From positions 62,001 to 126,000 of the forward strand of contig JAGPNK010000021.1 in NCBI GenBank assembly GCA_020746835.1: a stretch of DNA of 64,000 nucleotides, given 5' to 3'. Positions within the stretch are counted from its first letter, which is position 1. Each line of letters begins with the position of its first letter. The position numbers were made by a program, and so were the translations under genes. Shown here in pieces: positions 1-11,932 of this stretch. The stretch comes from Stachybotrys elegans. Taxonomy: Eukaryota; Ascomycota; Sordariomycetes; Hypocreales; Stachybotryaceae. Under the pieces are notes generated by a model. The model saw only the letters and a list, made by a program, of their open reading frames with translations. It was not told where the DNA came from and ran no database searches.

Positions 1-67
1 GTATGCCTCGCCTGCAGAGACAATTGGTTTAACTGAATTTGGAGCTAAAATAAATCTACGAATCTAG

Positions 68-1154
68 GACGCGCATTGGGGATGGATGTCGTGGAATCGC
101 ATGGTAACGTCTTGGCTCTCACATCTGGATAATATTCTAACCCGCCCCACAAGACCGGTCGTCTTGAACGTGAGAAGCAGCCGCTTTCGAAGAAGCTCAA
201 AATTCTACTCCTCTTCAATCCTATTACAGAATGGATCGATACTACCCATGCCATGAGGCTGTACATACACGATAAATCTTTGAGCGAGGGTACAGTGATA
301 GCCCTGGAGACAAGATCTATAGCATCTTTGACTCACAATCTCATAGGGAAGAAGGAGGGAGCGCCGTCCTCGAGAGAGCGGATTCGATCTTTTGTGGATT
401 TCTACGGCATTGACATGGATGAATTCGAACCGTCAGATGTCTCCAAGTATAACTCCTTCGAGGACTTCTTCACACGAGCCCACAAGCCGGGATCTAGGCC
501 AACCCACAAATTGGAAGACGAGAAACATGCAGTTGTCGTTGCCGACTCGCGTGCCGTCACATATGACTCCGTTGCCGAGACGAAGAAGTTGTGGATCAAG
601 GGCAATGACTTTAACATCACCAACTTAGTTATGGACACGCAACTTGGATCCCGCTTCAATGGCGCCGCAGTTGCAAGTTTCCGATTATCTCCTCAGGATT
701 ATCATCGATATCACTCTCCCGTCACGGGGAAGATCAAGCTTTTTAGAAGCATGCCTGGCGATTATTACCAAGTGGACCCTGTTGCATTGCAGAGCAAAGT
801 GGATATATTAACGCGGAATAGGAGGGACTATCTTGTGATAGAGACGAAGTCATTTGGCGATGTCTTATTTGTAGCCATTGGCGCAACTCAAGTTGGTTCC
901 GTTAGGTGAGTATTGTCCCCCAGGTTTTCTATGATACTAACACAAGAAGAATCCACGAGAAATTTCAGGCAATCGGACAAGAGGTGAAGAAAGGTGATGA
1001 GCTGGGATATTTCCAATTTGGTGGTTCTTCAATCATTGTTGCTTTTGAACAGGGTCGTATTGTTTTTGACAAAGATCTAGTGGATATGAGCAAGCAAAAG
1101 ATTCAAGTAGCGGTACAAGTAGGTATGAGCCTGGGACGCGCACAACCTCCTTGA
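68..1154 (+). CDS. Phosphatidylserine decarboxylase (5' truncated by window edge)
   Basis: Converts phosphatidylserine to phosphatidylethanolamine; family members mature by self-cleavage at a Gly-Ser bond to give a pyruvoyl enzyme. Visible family marks are the acidic ADSR segment, the DYHRYHSP histidine motif and the C-terminal FGGSS cleavage motif (the LGST equivalent) inside GYFQFGGSS. I read exons 68-103, 154-905 and 947 (or 950)-1154. The first intron has GTAACG, CTAAC and AAG; the second is GTGAGT with ACTAAC and CAAG/AAG, and leaves the frame open across VGSVR..IHEKF. The segment before the first long exon, LLLFNPITEWID, is still family-like, so the true N-terminus probably lies to the left of position 1. 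The protein ends 13 codons after VAVQVG, which is normal. No operon logic applies; the next gene is 1.4 kb away. Function is confident, start is not. Confidence 0.85.
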
Positions 1155-2595
1155 AAATGCTTGAATAGAGGAATGGAACACTGGGTGCGTACAGTGATAC
1201 AATAGTTATTGAGGATTTTGGGTAATCTGAATAATGACTGGGTACCTGTGTATGTGGGATTTCCTGTTTGTGTGTCCCAATGGGATATAGACGAGCGACT
1301 CCAAGGAGGCCCCCTCTGATGATAAACTCGATGAAGTTGAAAGATTCCAAGGTAAGTAGGAAGCTGTTAGCACAGAAAGAGAATGATAAGGTGTGGTGCA
1401 TATGCTGCAAGCACTGGTCTCTAAATTAGAATTTGAAGACATATTTTGAGGCCACGCCTCCGTTTTTGAACCCGCCACTTTGCGTCCCATCACCCACTCT
1501 CAACTGTGGAATAGTATTTTCTCAGACATACAGATTCACGTCTGAGCATTTCTTACTTCTGACCTTATTTACCGTGAGCGTCTGTCAGCATACTTGTGCT
1601 ATCGCCTGCTGGCCCTTACGAAAGGTTGACGTTCCCTCACTGGCTCTAGATGATAATCCCCGCTGGGTTACTCAGACCGCTGGCTGAGATGTAACAGGTG
1701 CAGTCAGGTAGATGGTACCATGATAGCGACTACATAGTACGAGTATTGAAATTCGCACCGCACTTTCAGGCAAAGGAATTGTAGTAAGGGTCACATTGGC
1801 GGTGGGATAGTGGAAGGAGTCAAATTAAGAAAGGGACTATATACCAGGTAGCTAAGCGAAGGCCAGGATCGCGTTCACTGGAAGCCTAGCGCGCTTATGA
1901 CTTGTCACAGGCTCTCCAACATACAGCCCCTTTATCGTTCGGAGTCCTGCCACTCCGTACCGTCCCAAAATTAGTTTAATAGTGTCCCTTTTCCAAGCAT
2001 ACACTCGGAATATAAAAGGTCCCGCTACTCACCGTCAAATGTGCCACCGGTCTACTCAGGATTGTAGAGGTCGACTTGTAGCCCTTTCAAGTTGCGAGGC
2101 GATAATGAAAGCTTGCATGATATAACCCTTGTATCGCAATTTAGGTGAAAATGCATGGGGATGATAAAGCTATTAGGAAAGGCGGTGTGATTGCATGCAG
2201 CTCGTACTGTCGTAGGATTTATTACATCCACATGTAGGATCTGATGAGTAAGGGCACCAGCCATTTTATTACACGGCCGTACACTACTGAATTTTGAAAC
2301 TCACCTTCTCAGCCTATTCCATGGGAACAGAGGCTGTGATCAAAATTTACAAGGTAAAAGGCTTCACGTGCAGTATGCCCTCCAATGGGAACTGCCGCAG
2401 CCCTGGTCAAATCGATTGACGTTACTCATCATCCTAAATTATTCGGTCTCGCGTGCTAGCCGGGGGCAGGAAGGGAACGGATCCTACATATACATTAAGT
2501 TCTACTCACCCACCTTGTTCAGTCGCTCAAGCAATACTCCAAGCCCTAGATCAAGATCTGCCCCCTTCTATTCCCCCTTTCCACAAGTTGTTATC
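1155..2595. other. Intergenic spacer with one repeat copy
   Basis: No supported gene. It holds copy A of the dispersed repeat (about 1253-1345). The short open frames have alternative starts, no domain and no flanking splice signals. A pyrimidine-rich stretch and an AT-rich TACATATACATTAAG segment near 2485-2500 are plausible promoter of the next gene. Confidence 0.6.
1253..1345 (+). repeat. Dispersed SINE-like repeat, copy A
   Basis: Begins TGTGGGATTTCC, then has the family's shared blocks CCCAATGGGATA, GCGACTCCAAGGAGG, CCCCCTCTGATGATAAA and ACTCGAT. It matches copies at 22066, 42744 (reverse), 43497 (reverse) and 62929. The 3' half is shorter and more diverged than copies B and C, and I see no clear flanking duplication, so this is an old or truncated copy. 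Confidence 0.8.
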
Positions 2596-3252
2596 ATGAT
2601 TGCTGCCAAGCTGCTCGTGGCCATGGCCGCCTGCATCAAGGCCTCCCCCGCGGTCTCGTCTGTGCCTTCAGCCCTCGAACCTGCAACAACAGACTGGAAG
2701 CCTCTTCCTTTTCCAACAGACGACATAAACTGGGACAACATCGATATGGATTCCTTCAATGATCCAGCCAACTGGAACAACGAGAAATATATCGATCTGT
2801 TCGAGAACGCCTTATCGGCTGTGAATACTTCATCGAACCCTGCCAAGGATGTTATTGGCACTATGAGCGGACCTTGTGAGCAAGGCTGTTTTCCCGACTA
2901 CAACAAAGCATTCGATGCGTTATGGACCTGGCAGGAACATCCTGTTCCTGGGGACCCTCCTCTGACTGTATTCTGGACGGAGACCTTTCTCCGGATCGGG
3001 GACTGTGGTGAATGCTTCATGCATAAACTTGGCTCTAGCCTTGGTGGACACAGTGGAGGGTGTTGGGATTTTCGATCATGTGGCAGGGATCAACTGATCT
3101 GTATTGATCCACACAACCACCGCGCCCATCGTACTTGGAAGGGTTATGTTAAAACCTGTTATGAACTAGGGTATGTGAGTCTGGGAGATTGTGGTTTTAT
3201 AGTTCAACGCGCCATTCTTCACCCTGTCCGCGAAGTCCCTTGCACTTGGTAA
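2596..3252 (+). CDS. Cysteine-rich secreted protein, unknown function
   Basis: About 218 residues from ATG 2596. The N-terminus (MIAAKLLVAMAACIKASPAV) reads as a signal peptide. The mature part has an acidic, Asp/Asn/Trp-rich stretch (residues ~30-75) followed by a C-terminal half with ten cysteines in clustered patterns (GPCEQGC, GDCGEC, GGCWDF, RSCG, ICID, KTCY, GDCGF, VPCTW), as in disulfide-rich extracellular fungal proteins and effector candidates. The open frame continues upstream of 2596, but the signal peptide favours this start. A GTATGT near 3170 with an AG 35 nt later could be a small intron, which would change the last ~25 residues. I do not recognise a named family. It stands alone between the PSD gene and a decayed PKS. 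Confidence 0.6.
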   Translation: MIAAKLLVAMAACIKASPAVSSVPSALEPATTDWKPLPFPTDDINWDNIDMDSFNDPANWNNEKYIDLFENALSAVNTSSNPAKDVIGTMSGPCEQGCFPDYNKAFDALWTWQEHPVPGDPPLTVFWTETFLRIGDCGECFMHKLGSSLGGHSGGCWDFRSCGRDQLICIDPHNHRAHRTWKGYVKTCYELGYVSLGDCGFIVQRAILHPVREVPCTW

Positions 3253-3528
3253 GGGAGTTTGTATTGGAATGTGGACTCGTGGGATTGACGGCTGGGAACA
3301 CTATTCAGTTCCCTATGTGACGGGATGCCAAGCTCAGACACAAGGCATACCATCATAGATTTTCATGTCCGCTTTGTTGACAACTGTCTTGATTGCTAGG
3401 ACAGACTGCCATTAGTCTTGTTACTGCCGGTTCTTTGTATCTTTTACATACTATTGTCATCCTGATGCTGTATTAGGCCCGTCTATGAAGTAAGTTAGGT
3501 GATGGGCTGAACATTGGGTTGCTCAAGT
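3253..3528. other. Short spacer
   Basis: Separates the secreted-protein gene from the 3' end of the decayed PKS. Nothing else supported. Confidence 0.5.
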
Positions 3529-5460
3529 TTATTCGCCCATGTTGATAGTGAAATTCATCACACTCTGATTCTTTATGATATCAAACACCGAAACACCAAC
3601 ACTGGCCTCTTTCCGGAACCAGTTTCACAGCTGCACAGCAATGAGAGAATCCATGCCTTGTATACAGAGGTTTCTCAGGTTGAATCTCGGCGTGCCCCGC
3701 TTGGATCTTCTGCTAGTTTCAAGACAAGCGGCTGCGGTATAACCTGAACAGATTCCGCTGCTGATTAAGGCTCTTTGAACAAGTTTGAAACGAAGACTTG
3801 GGCCGGAGGCTGTTTGGATACAGTTGCTGACTTGATGCGCGTGCGATGGAGCTGCGCCATTGCTCACCAACGCGGGCAATCGTAGTTGGCCTGCGTAGAG
3901 GGGCCAATAATCCCAGCCACGGAGGATGTAAGTATGAAAAGGGCAAGTCACGCAGAAGCTGAGAGAGGTTTTGAGTTCCAAAACTCAAGTAGCAATGGTC
4001 AAAGTCCATTAATCGATCATAAGTCAAACTGTCAAAGATGGAGCCCCGAAGAACAAGAGCACCGTGGACACAACCCATCACAGGGGAAGTTTTAAATGCT
4101 CAATACCGATTTGTAATGCTTGAGCGGAGGTGATCTCGCAGCCTGGTGAGTTAACTTGCACATTGTGTGCGGCAAGTTCAGACACTAGTGATGACACCGC
4201 GGGAGACTTGGGGCCAGATCTCGACAGACGCAAAAGGTTTCAAGCGCTGCGATTGATCGTCCGTCGGAATATACTTTGTGCAACACCGCCGAATTTACCA
4301 GCGATGGCATATCTCACCTCAGGGGCCAGTGAAATAAACAACTCACCCCTTCCTTTTATATGATCGTTGACAGCCGCTGCTGGCCTAGCCCTGCTGATCG
4401 ACAACTGTCATTCCACCTCAACGGACTATAGTTCGACTATAAGGCGAATGGAGAATTTGGTGGACTATGGATAATTTTGTCAATAACATTCTGGGGGAAA
4501 ACTGCAGGTGTGGTATTGCTTGTCTGGGCTTCCCACTGTAGGACACATCAACCATGTGAATTTCAGTGACCCCACTTTCGTCCCTCACCCAAAGATGTTA
4601 TCACTTTCAGAGAACGTCCGGACAGTCTCAACGTCGTCCTCGGTGATGAACGCCCACATGGGCTTCTTCAAATCCATGACAATCATGCACAACGTTCGCA
4701 AAGTCGTATGTGCTGGCTTGGGGGCGACAGCATGTGTACAGAGCTCGTTTGACGCTTCAACACCATCGTCTCTACACCTTTCGCCGTATCTATACTGTCG
4801 TAGTCTGCAAGGATCACAACTTCAGGCAAGGTATAGCTTTCAGTTGCATAGCAACCAACCCACTGTGCATGCGAATTTTAGTGCCCCTAGTATCATAAGG
4901 CACTGCCCGCTTCAAGGAACAAATTGTGCGGCAATGCATCTTCCCATAAAAGCCGAGACGCAAGGGCCCGGACCTGGTTTCCGGTATTTGCCGTTGTTCA
5001 ACCACCAGCCTGGTACAGTTCCAGAAACAATCTGTGGGGTCCCTTGGTTTCTAGTGATTTCCAAAATCTGGCTTCCAGGCAACCTCATAACAGTTGCTGG
5101 GTGCTTCAGGCTCCACCATGCTAATAAATGTTGTCTTTAAGCACTTAGAAGACATGACAAGGCTGCCATCACTGTCATGGACTCGATCAGCGTGCGGTTC
5201 TCCAAGTTATGTTCAAGCTGAGCACTGGCTTGCAGAGATGACCGGGCAGGAAGGACGCTTTATCCTTATCCATACATTGTCTACGCGTAGGTACTGCGGT
5301 TGTTATCTTCTGGTTGATAGTTTGGATGAGGGCAACAAAGATGGACTGGAAAATGCAGTCTAGTGTAATTGGATGGATGGCATGACCTAGCTGATGATAT
5401 ACCGGGTCCTGGTACAACTGAGATCTCGGACATGGGGCGGAAACCAAGCCCAAGGGTTAA
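3529..5460 (-). pseudogene. Decayed highly reducing polyketide synthase (DH-MT-KR-ACP remnants)
   Basis: No intact frame, but translating the minus strand gives PKS pieces in the right order. From about 5414 down: dehydratase core (HPITLDCIFQS), 5100-4915: end of the C-methyltransferase (GTVPGWWLNNGKYRK), 4690-4588: the linker before the ketoreductase (KKPMWAFITEDDVETV), 4320-4140: KR Rossmann start and LSRSGPKSPAVSSLVSEL, about 4080-4000: KR VHGALVLRGSIFDSLTYDRL, about 3900: QANY, and 3665-3529: carrier domain GMDSLIAVQL with the phosphopantetheine serine, then NWFRKE. Frames shift between pieces and inner segments are missing, since DH to MT spans 0.4 kb instead of about 2 kb. In-frame TGA codons replace the conserved Arg in the KR (before NLLRLSRSG) and the ACP (LxNWF), as C-to-T changes of CGA would give. 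KS and AT were not found. It is dead as a polyketide synthase. Confidence 0.85.
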
Positions 5461-6204
5461 CACCATTGCGTCAGAAGTCTTGTACAGGGACTCATGTGCC
5501 ACACCTCCTGGGATTTCGCAGTACTTGGGACTCAACAGCCGACGAAAAAGGTGCCGTAAATGATAGTCACACTTTTTGGTATAAAACATCAACTCATTGT
5601 TTTAGAGGATCGACCCTATTACCAATGTGCCTGACCGTTGGTGCTAGCATTCAAATTTTACTATTCTGCTCTTCATATTTTCCGATGGGAAGCTGCTGCA
5701 CCTGTAGTAGGCACGGATCAAGGATGATAATGAAACAGAAAAGTGAAGCTCTAACAATGAAGGGTATAATGGCAGTCCCTTAGACAGACTTAGAGTAGGT
5801 CTTCAAATTAGACAAAAGGACACATAATTATGATCATATAGAACATGTACGTATTATCTTGCACATTGGAGCCCTATCTCACCGAACCTCATCACGCCAT
5901 TGCCAAGAAATATGTAGACCGTGCTACCCCGCCATTGCATGGATTTCTTGATGGTGCCATTTGAGCTATTTGCACGTCATAGGATCTCTGGGTTGTCATA
6001 GGTCCTTCTGCTTCGGAACCACATATCTATGCGCAAGATGATGATTTGGCAGGGGTTTCTAATTGCCAAGACAGTGACCGTGTTAACTTAGCCCCTGAGC
6101 ATAGTTGATCATCCATCAAGTTTGTCCATAAATATGTTTATAGCCTGCGATTTTTTATGACCCGTGTTGGCCTTCGGTCCGGTTGATGCAACGTGCTGTA
6201 GAAT
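5461..6204. other. Spacer between PKS relic and MFS gene
   Basis: A minus-strand stretch up to ~5590 may be more of the PKS relic, but I cannot recognise it. The rest presumably contains the promoter of the permease that starts at 6205. No KS or AT motif was visible here on either strand. Confidence 0.4.
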
Positions 6205-7965
6205 ATGGCAAGCCCACAAGAGGAGAAGCTTCCTCACGAGGATAGCTCGTCCGCCGAGCAAGCAACTTCTGGGGAACAGCAATGTGACTCTAAGCAAGAA
6301 AAACAAGCACGGTTCAAGTCAGTCTTCTCTCCTCCCCTCTGTTGCTTTCTAACATTCGCGCTTAGAGCCGATTGCTCAGTTCTGTTCCTCTTGTTCCTCG
6401 GCCTATTTGTGTTCCAGCTAGATCGGATGAATCTGGCTAGCGCTCTGACTGGAGGATTTGCTCAAGACATTGGCGTAACACAAGACACGATCAACCTCGG
6501 CAATCAGCTCATGTTTATGGGTATTGTGGTTCTGGAGATTCCATGCAACATGGCACTTCAAAAGGTAAGAAATGTCCCTTTTCTGGGAATCGCATTGACC
6601 TGGTCACAGTTTGGTCCTCGTAAATGGATGTCGGCCCAGGTTTTCATGTTCGGAACTGTGGCAACCATGCAAGTCTTTTTGACAAACAGAACCGGGTTCC
6701 TTTTGTGTAGGCTGGTTTTGGGCCTCAGCGAAGCGGGCTACATCCCCGGGGCCGTGTATACGCTGTCGACATGGTATAAAAGGCATGAACTAGCCAAAAG
6801 AGTTGCCATTCTATTCTTTGGCATGTTTGGGGGCAACGCTCTCAGTCCACTCTTAGCGTCTGGCATACTAAGACTTGACAATGCACGCGGTCTTCGTGGA
6901 TGGCAATGGCTCTTTATGTGTAAGTATATCCCGGGTTATCAATGCCATGTGCTAATTGTATTCTAGTGGAGGGACTATTTACGATTTGCGTGTCGTTCCT
7001 TTTCCTGTTTTTCTTACCTGGTTCTCCTGATCAACCACGCCCTCTTCTGGGACCCGGCATTGTACGCATAGCCAATGACGAGCAGTCTATTTTGCAACGC
7101 CGACTTGAGATGGATGACACGGAAAAGCGACCTGGATCCCAGGGTCTAGAAATACCTTGGAGTCTTGTGTGGCAGACTCTGAAGCATTACAGGCGATGGC
7201 CACACTACGTGTCAACATTTGCTGTCTTCTCTACCTGGAGCCCCTTAACGACGTACACTCCGTCCATTATTATGTAAGTCCCAAGCTTACTCTTCCACGA
7301 AAATTTCCAACATGCTATAGGTCCCTTGGTTTCGACCGCATTACTGCCAATGCCCTTGCTGCTGTTGGCGCATCTTTGGCTCTTGTCGTTGTATTCTTCT
7401 TCGCTTATATGAGCGACCGAACAAATCTCCGTGGTGGATCCGTCATCACCGCTCATCTTTGTTACCTCGCCACCCTCATTGCTGCTCGGCAGATACATCC
7501 TCATGTTGGGAGATGGTCTCGCTGGGGTTTGTGGACTGCTGTCAACAGTTTCGCTGTTGGTTATCATCCCATTCACAACTCCTGGGTTCAGCTCAACTGC
7601 AGGGAGCCCGGAGAGAGGAGCATTGCTATCGCGTAAGTAAATTCTGATATCATGCTGATCACTTTTGACCCTGTAGCAGAATGTGGGTGATGTCGGCAAT
7701 CAGCGGGCTTATGGTCGGTACGCAGTACTTTCGTGCAAGTGATTTACCATTGTAAGGACCAGCTCTAAACTCTGAAGCCAAATAATGGTTACTGAGGACG
7801 CATTCTAGTTACCGAACCGGGCTACGAACGATGATCATCATGGTTTCTTTCGGAGCTATCTTTGCCATCATCCAAGAGACTATCTATCTAGTCCACAATC
7901 GGCGAGTTGCTGAGGGTAAAGTAAAGAGATCAGATGGAAATCCACCGATGAAATATGTACTGTGA
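6205..7965 (+). CDS. MFS permease, DAL5/TNA1-like anion:cation symporter family
   Basis: Plasma-membrane 12-TM transporter for a small organic anion; members of this family carry allantoate, nicotinate, tartrate and similar acids, and the substrate cannot be told from sequence. I read seven exons: 6205-6317, 6366-6564, 6610-6919, 6967-7273, 7321-7632, 7680-7751, 7809-7965, giving 489 residues with all phases consistent. Family marks include FVFQLDRMNLASAL in TM1, GPRKWMSAQ after TM3, GLSEAGYIPGAVYTLSTWYKR, the LRGWQWLFMLEG turn before the central loop, SLGFDRITANAL and VGTQYFRASDLP near the C-terminus. The first intron (GTCAGT ... TTAG, 48 nt) is in frame and optional by frame alone; removing it gives the usual short N-terminus. 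It lies beside a second permease on the same strand. Confidence 0.88.
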
Positions 7966-9393
7966 AGAAAAGCATATAAGAGACAAACTCTTAGTTTTCT
8001 ACCGAAGGACAATGGATGACAGTAGACAATAGATGAATACATCATACTGAAAGTATGCAGAAGGGTTAGGGAACCGCTATGAATGATCATGACGACCGTT
8101 ATGTCTTTGACGATTCCACTATCTGGGAGTGTCCGGAGGACGGATACGAAGATAATAAATATAAACCGGAGGTTCCGAGAATTGCTAACGTCTAGTACGG
8201 TGCCAAGAGCAAGACAGTCGGGTAACCAACAAGCTTAGGCAAGAAGAGCACAACCCTGTCAAGTACTTCTAGCTCCAGCTTTCAGAAAGCCAGTGGGTTT
8301 ACTACCTCTAAGTCCGCAAGATATGCCCTGTTGGATGCAAGTGATACATGCAATATATTTACTGAATCTGTCGCTTAGAGCTGCCGTTTCACTCTTCAGA
8401 CTGAAGGCGATAGCATCGAAAAATAAAAAATCAGGCATAGCAGATCAACAAATAGAAAATCTTTCTCGTTTGTAGCGGAAGAGTGTTATGACCACACTTA
8501 GGATACTAGGATATTGTCCATATTAAGTTTCTTCCAACTCTTAAAGTAAGAGTAGCAAAGTCCACCTTATTATCCATATTTGAATGTGGTAAGTTATATT
8601 GCACTTTATCTTGCTATCTGCATATAAAAGGAATTGTTACAAGCAGAGTTTTGATGGTTTCGGCTTAGAAAGCAATGCAAAATTGCGCACATGGCCGCAA
8701 ACAAGCCCTTAGACATTCCACAGCCACTACCTAGTCAGGCAAGATACCCGGTGCTTCATTACCCCGAGAGCGTATCTCTCCGCAATGTCTCGAGAGAGTT
8801 GGCATGTCCTTATCTCATGCCACGACTACATCCAAGTTCATGTGGATCATCACGTCTTTATTTATTGAAATGTCGACTGTCTTGGCTCGACCCGAACCAG
8901 CTCCTGTTGGTCGGCTTTCACATCAGCATTTCGCCATGGCTACGATGGGAGAGTCAATACGGTGGAGATATTGGCTACACATAAATGAAAGTAATTCTTC
9001 GTAGCTTTCTAGGCTTTCAGTCCTCCCATCACTATAGAGACTGGCTCGAGCCTGCTGACATTGGGATGCCAGCTACGTTGGGGTGGGGTCGTTATCCCAC
9101 ACTGAGATGGCGTCAGTGTTCACCATGCAGCACGACATGCAGTTGGGGGTCGTGGGGGGTGAATTGATTGCGCGATTCATGAGTCGGGTGGCGGAACTAC
9201 TGTAGATGGGAGGTATCAAGGTGGCGACCAGACAACGGAAGTGGCCTACATTAATTACGTTCACCCTACAAGATATAGAGCTATAATACTCTGGTGTGTC
9301 GAACCGGTCACCTTCTACGCAGACCGGCCACTTCCCTACTCCCTTTGTTGGCTTTAACAAATAGAATATTTCCCTTTCTTTGTTACCAGAGTC
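7966..9393. other. Intergenic spacer
   Basis: No supported gene; AT-rich between 8400 and 8650. The short open frames lack domains. The last ~300 nt are the likely promoter of the permease at 9394. Confidence 0.5.
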
Positions 9394-11932
9394 ATGTCTA
9401 CAAAGCCGGCTCTCCAGGTCTCGTCAGAGGACGAGATTAGTTCTCGCTCGGACCGTAGTAGTCAGCAGTCCGCAGGTGAGAGAAAGAATGGCAATGGCCT
9501 GACTCCCTCTGGGCCTCTGGATCTGGCAACGCGGGAGACGATTCGTATGGAGGCGGCCATGGGCGATGCCATACTGCGTTTTCTCAGGATCCGGAAGGGC
9601 CCAAAGAATGATCAATATGACCTCGACGCCATTGCTACACAGCCGAGCATTTGGGATTCAGAGAACATCGACGAATACAAGAAGCTCTACATGCATCCAA
9701 AGTGGGAGAACGCTTCAGCCTTCGACCCCAGCTTCCGCTGGACATTCAGGGAAGAGAATCAAGTACGGCGCAAGGTTGACTGGAAGATTATGGTGAGCTA
9801 AGATTCTTGGACTGGTCTTATACAACTGAAAGTTGGCTAGGTCTGGGTTTGCGTCATGTTTGCTGCCCTCAATATCGATCGCGGAAACATCAACAATGCG
9901 GTTTCAGACAACATGCTCGACGATTTGGGACTGACTCGGGTTGACTATGTAAGCATTTTTGTCCAGGCTGGAACATTGATTGAAACACTTGAATAATAAC
10001 TCTCGACACTAGAATATTGGCCAAACCATAGCTCGACTCGGCTTTCTTGTAGCAGAACTTCCATCCCAGCTCATTTCTAAGCGGTTAGTCTTCAACCAAG
10101 ATCACCTCACAGGTCACGCTAAGTGCAAGAAGAATCGGCCCAGACTTGTGGATTCCCATTCAAATCTGTATTTTCAGCGCAATTTCTGCCCTTCAATTCT
10201 TCCTCAACGGCCGGGCATCATTTTATGCCTGTCGATATCTGATGTTAGTAACCATCCTAAGCACAATGCCTTTACTCACCATTCGCAGTGCCACATTCCA
10301 AGGCGGCTTCATTCCGTAAGCTCTACACATGCTACATGAATCAACTTTTGTTGACAATTCTCGAAGCGACACAATCCTGTATCTCAGTTACTGGTATACG
10401 GGGACGAGAGTGAGTGATGTTGGTCAACCTGTACCATCCAGCATCTGGCTGACCCTCCTAGCTCCCCATCCGCCTATGCTGGTTCTGGATGTCTTCTCAA
10501 CTAGGTTTGCGTGCTGCCGCTGGATATCAGGAATGTTTACTGACATTTCCTAAGTTGATATTGGTGTCGGCTTTGCCGCCGTCGGACTTTTGTCGATGCG
10601 AGGTGTTTTAGGCTATGCTGGCTGGCGATGGCTATTCCTTATCGAGTAAGCTTTCCCAAGTTCATTCATCGACTCTCGCTTACACGTGCTTCAGAGGCGC
10701 ATTTACATGTAAGCTACAACTCCAAACAAGCCGGGCTGCAGTGATTAACGGTATAGTCCTTATTGGGATCATGTCTTTCTTCTTGATGCCCCAATCTCCA
10801 GCAAGGACCAAGAGCAAATGGTTTCCCAAGGGCTATTTTACTGAGAGAGAACAAAAGATTATCGTCAACTCAGGTAAACCATTCCAACTGGGCATCGCTG
10901 GTCAATTCTAACTATACTGTTAGTCATTCGCGACGACCCCCAGAAAGCCGGAATGCATAACCGCCAAGGCCTTACTGTTGGACAGATCTGGAAGTGTGCC
11001 AAAGACTACACCATGTGGCCACTCTACCTTTTGGGCTTGCTGTTCGGCCTGCCGAAATATCCAGTCGGCCAGTATCTCACCCTCTCCTTCCGAGGGTTAG
11101 GCTTTGATGTGATCGAGACTAATTTACTGGCAATCCCTAACATAGTCGGAGGAGCCATCACCATGATACTCATCACAGCTCTCAGCGAGCTTGTTGGTAA
11201 TAGAGGGTTTGTATCCATGGCACAAGATGCGTGGTTACTACCATGCTTTATAGCCCTGATAGCCCTGCCAGATCCGATCGGTCCGTGGGCATACTTTGCA
11301 ATTGCAACGGTCTTGCTTTCTGCACCATAGTGAGTTCATGACTCGCAACAAGGATCACAGAGCCTAACTGTGGCCAGCACTCACCCCATCCAAGTCGCCT
11401 GGACAAGTAGAAATGCTGGGTCAGTTCAAAATAGGACTGTGTCTGCCGCGTAAGTCACACTTTGCTCTCACAAAACTTCTCCATCTTACAATTATAGCCT
11501 CTACAATATGGCGGTGCAGGTCAGTGGCATGATAGGTGCCAACAGTGAGTATAGTGCTCTTTCGTCCCTGGCTGAGGGCTAATGTAAGCAGTTTACCAAC
11601 CTTCGGATTCGCCGAGGTACTTCAAAGCAAACAGAGGCCTCCTCGTCATTTGCTTTTGGATGTGTGTAAGTGGCAGTGTTCCTGTGTTCTATTACTATCC
11701 GAATGCTAATTAGCTGGAAAGTTCATCCAATATCCTGGAACATACTTTTTTTACCGGTGGAGAAACAGGTCCAAGGCTAAGATTTGGGATGCAATGACAC
11801 CCGAGGAACAACATCAATATCGAATGACCACTACAGATGAGGGCAACAAGCGGTGAGTTGCGACATCCAATATTGCGATCTGTGCTCATAGCTAACAATT
11901 GGTCTAGGCTCGACTTTCGTTACGCATCTTAG
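9394..11932 (+). CDS. MFS permease, Seo1/Liz1 (pantothenate/allantoate-like) family, 16 exons
   Basis: Membrane transporter of the DAL5 superfamily, nearest to Seo1/Liz1/Fen2-type permeases; substrate unknown. A 120-residue hydrophilic N-terminus ends in VRRKVDWKIM, then TM1 NIDRGNINNAV. Exons as read: 9394-9792, 9841-9948, 10013-10083, 10133-10243, 10289-10315, 10367-10409, 10462-10504, 10555-10645, 10695-10708, 10757-10873, 10924-11329, 11378-11449, 11498-11544, 11592-11663, 11714-11852, 11908-11932. They sum to 1785 nt, i.e. 594 residues with every phase matching. Landmarks: IGPDLWIPIQ, FQGGFIPDTILYLSYWYTGT, GWRWLFLIEGAFT, YTHPIQVAWTSRNAGSVQNRTVSA, IYQPSDSPRYFKANRGLL. Very intron-rich, with a 14-nt exon 9. 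TGTR replaces the usual TGTE before LPIRL. Confidence 0.85.

Noticed and set aside
1253..1345. Repeat family as solo LTRs (TG start)
   Set aside because: The ~15-bp flanking duplications of copies B and C are too long for LTR integration, and the elements do not end in CA.
4508..5140. 210-codon plus-strand open frame
   Set aside because: It lies antisense to the PKS relic, has a GTG start and no family features.
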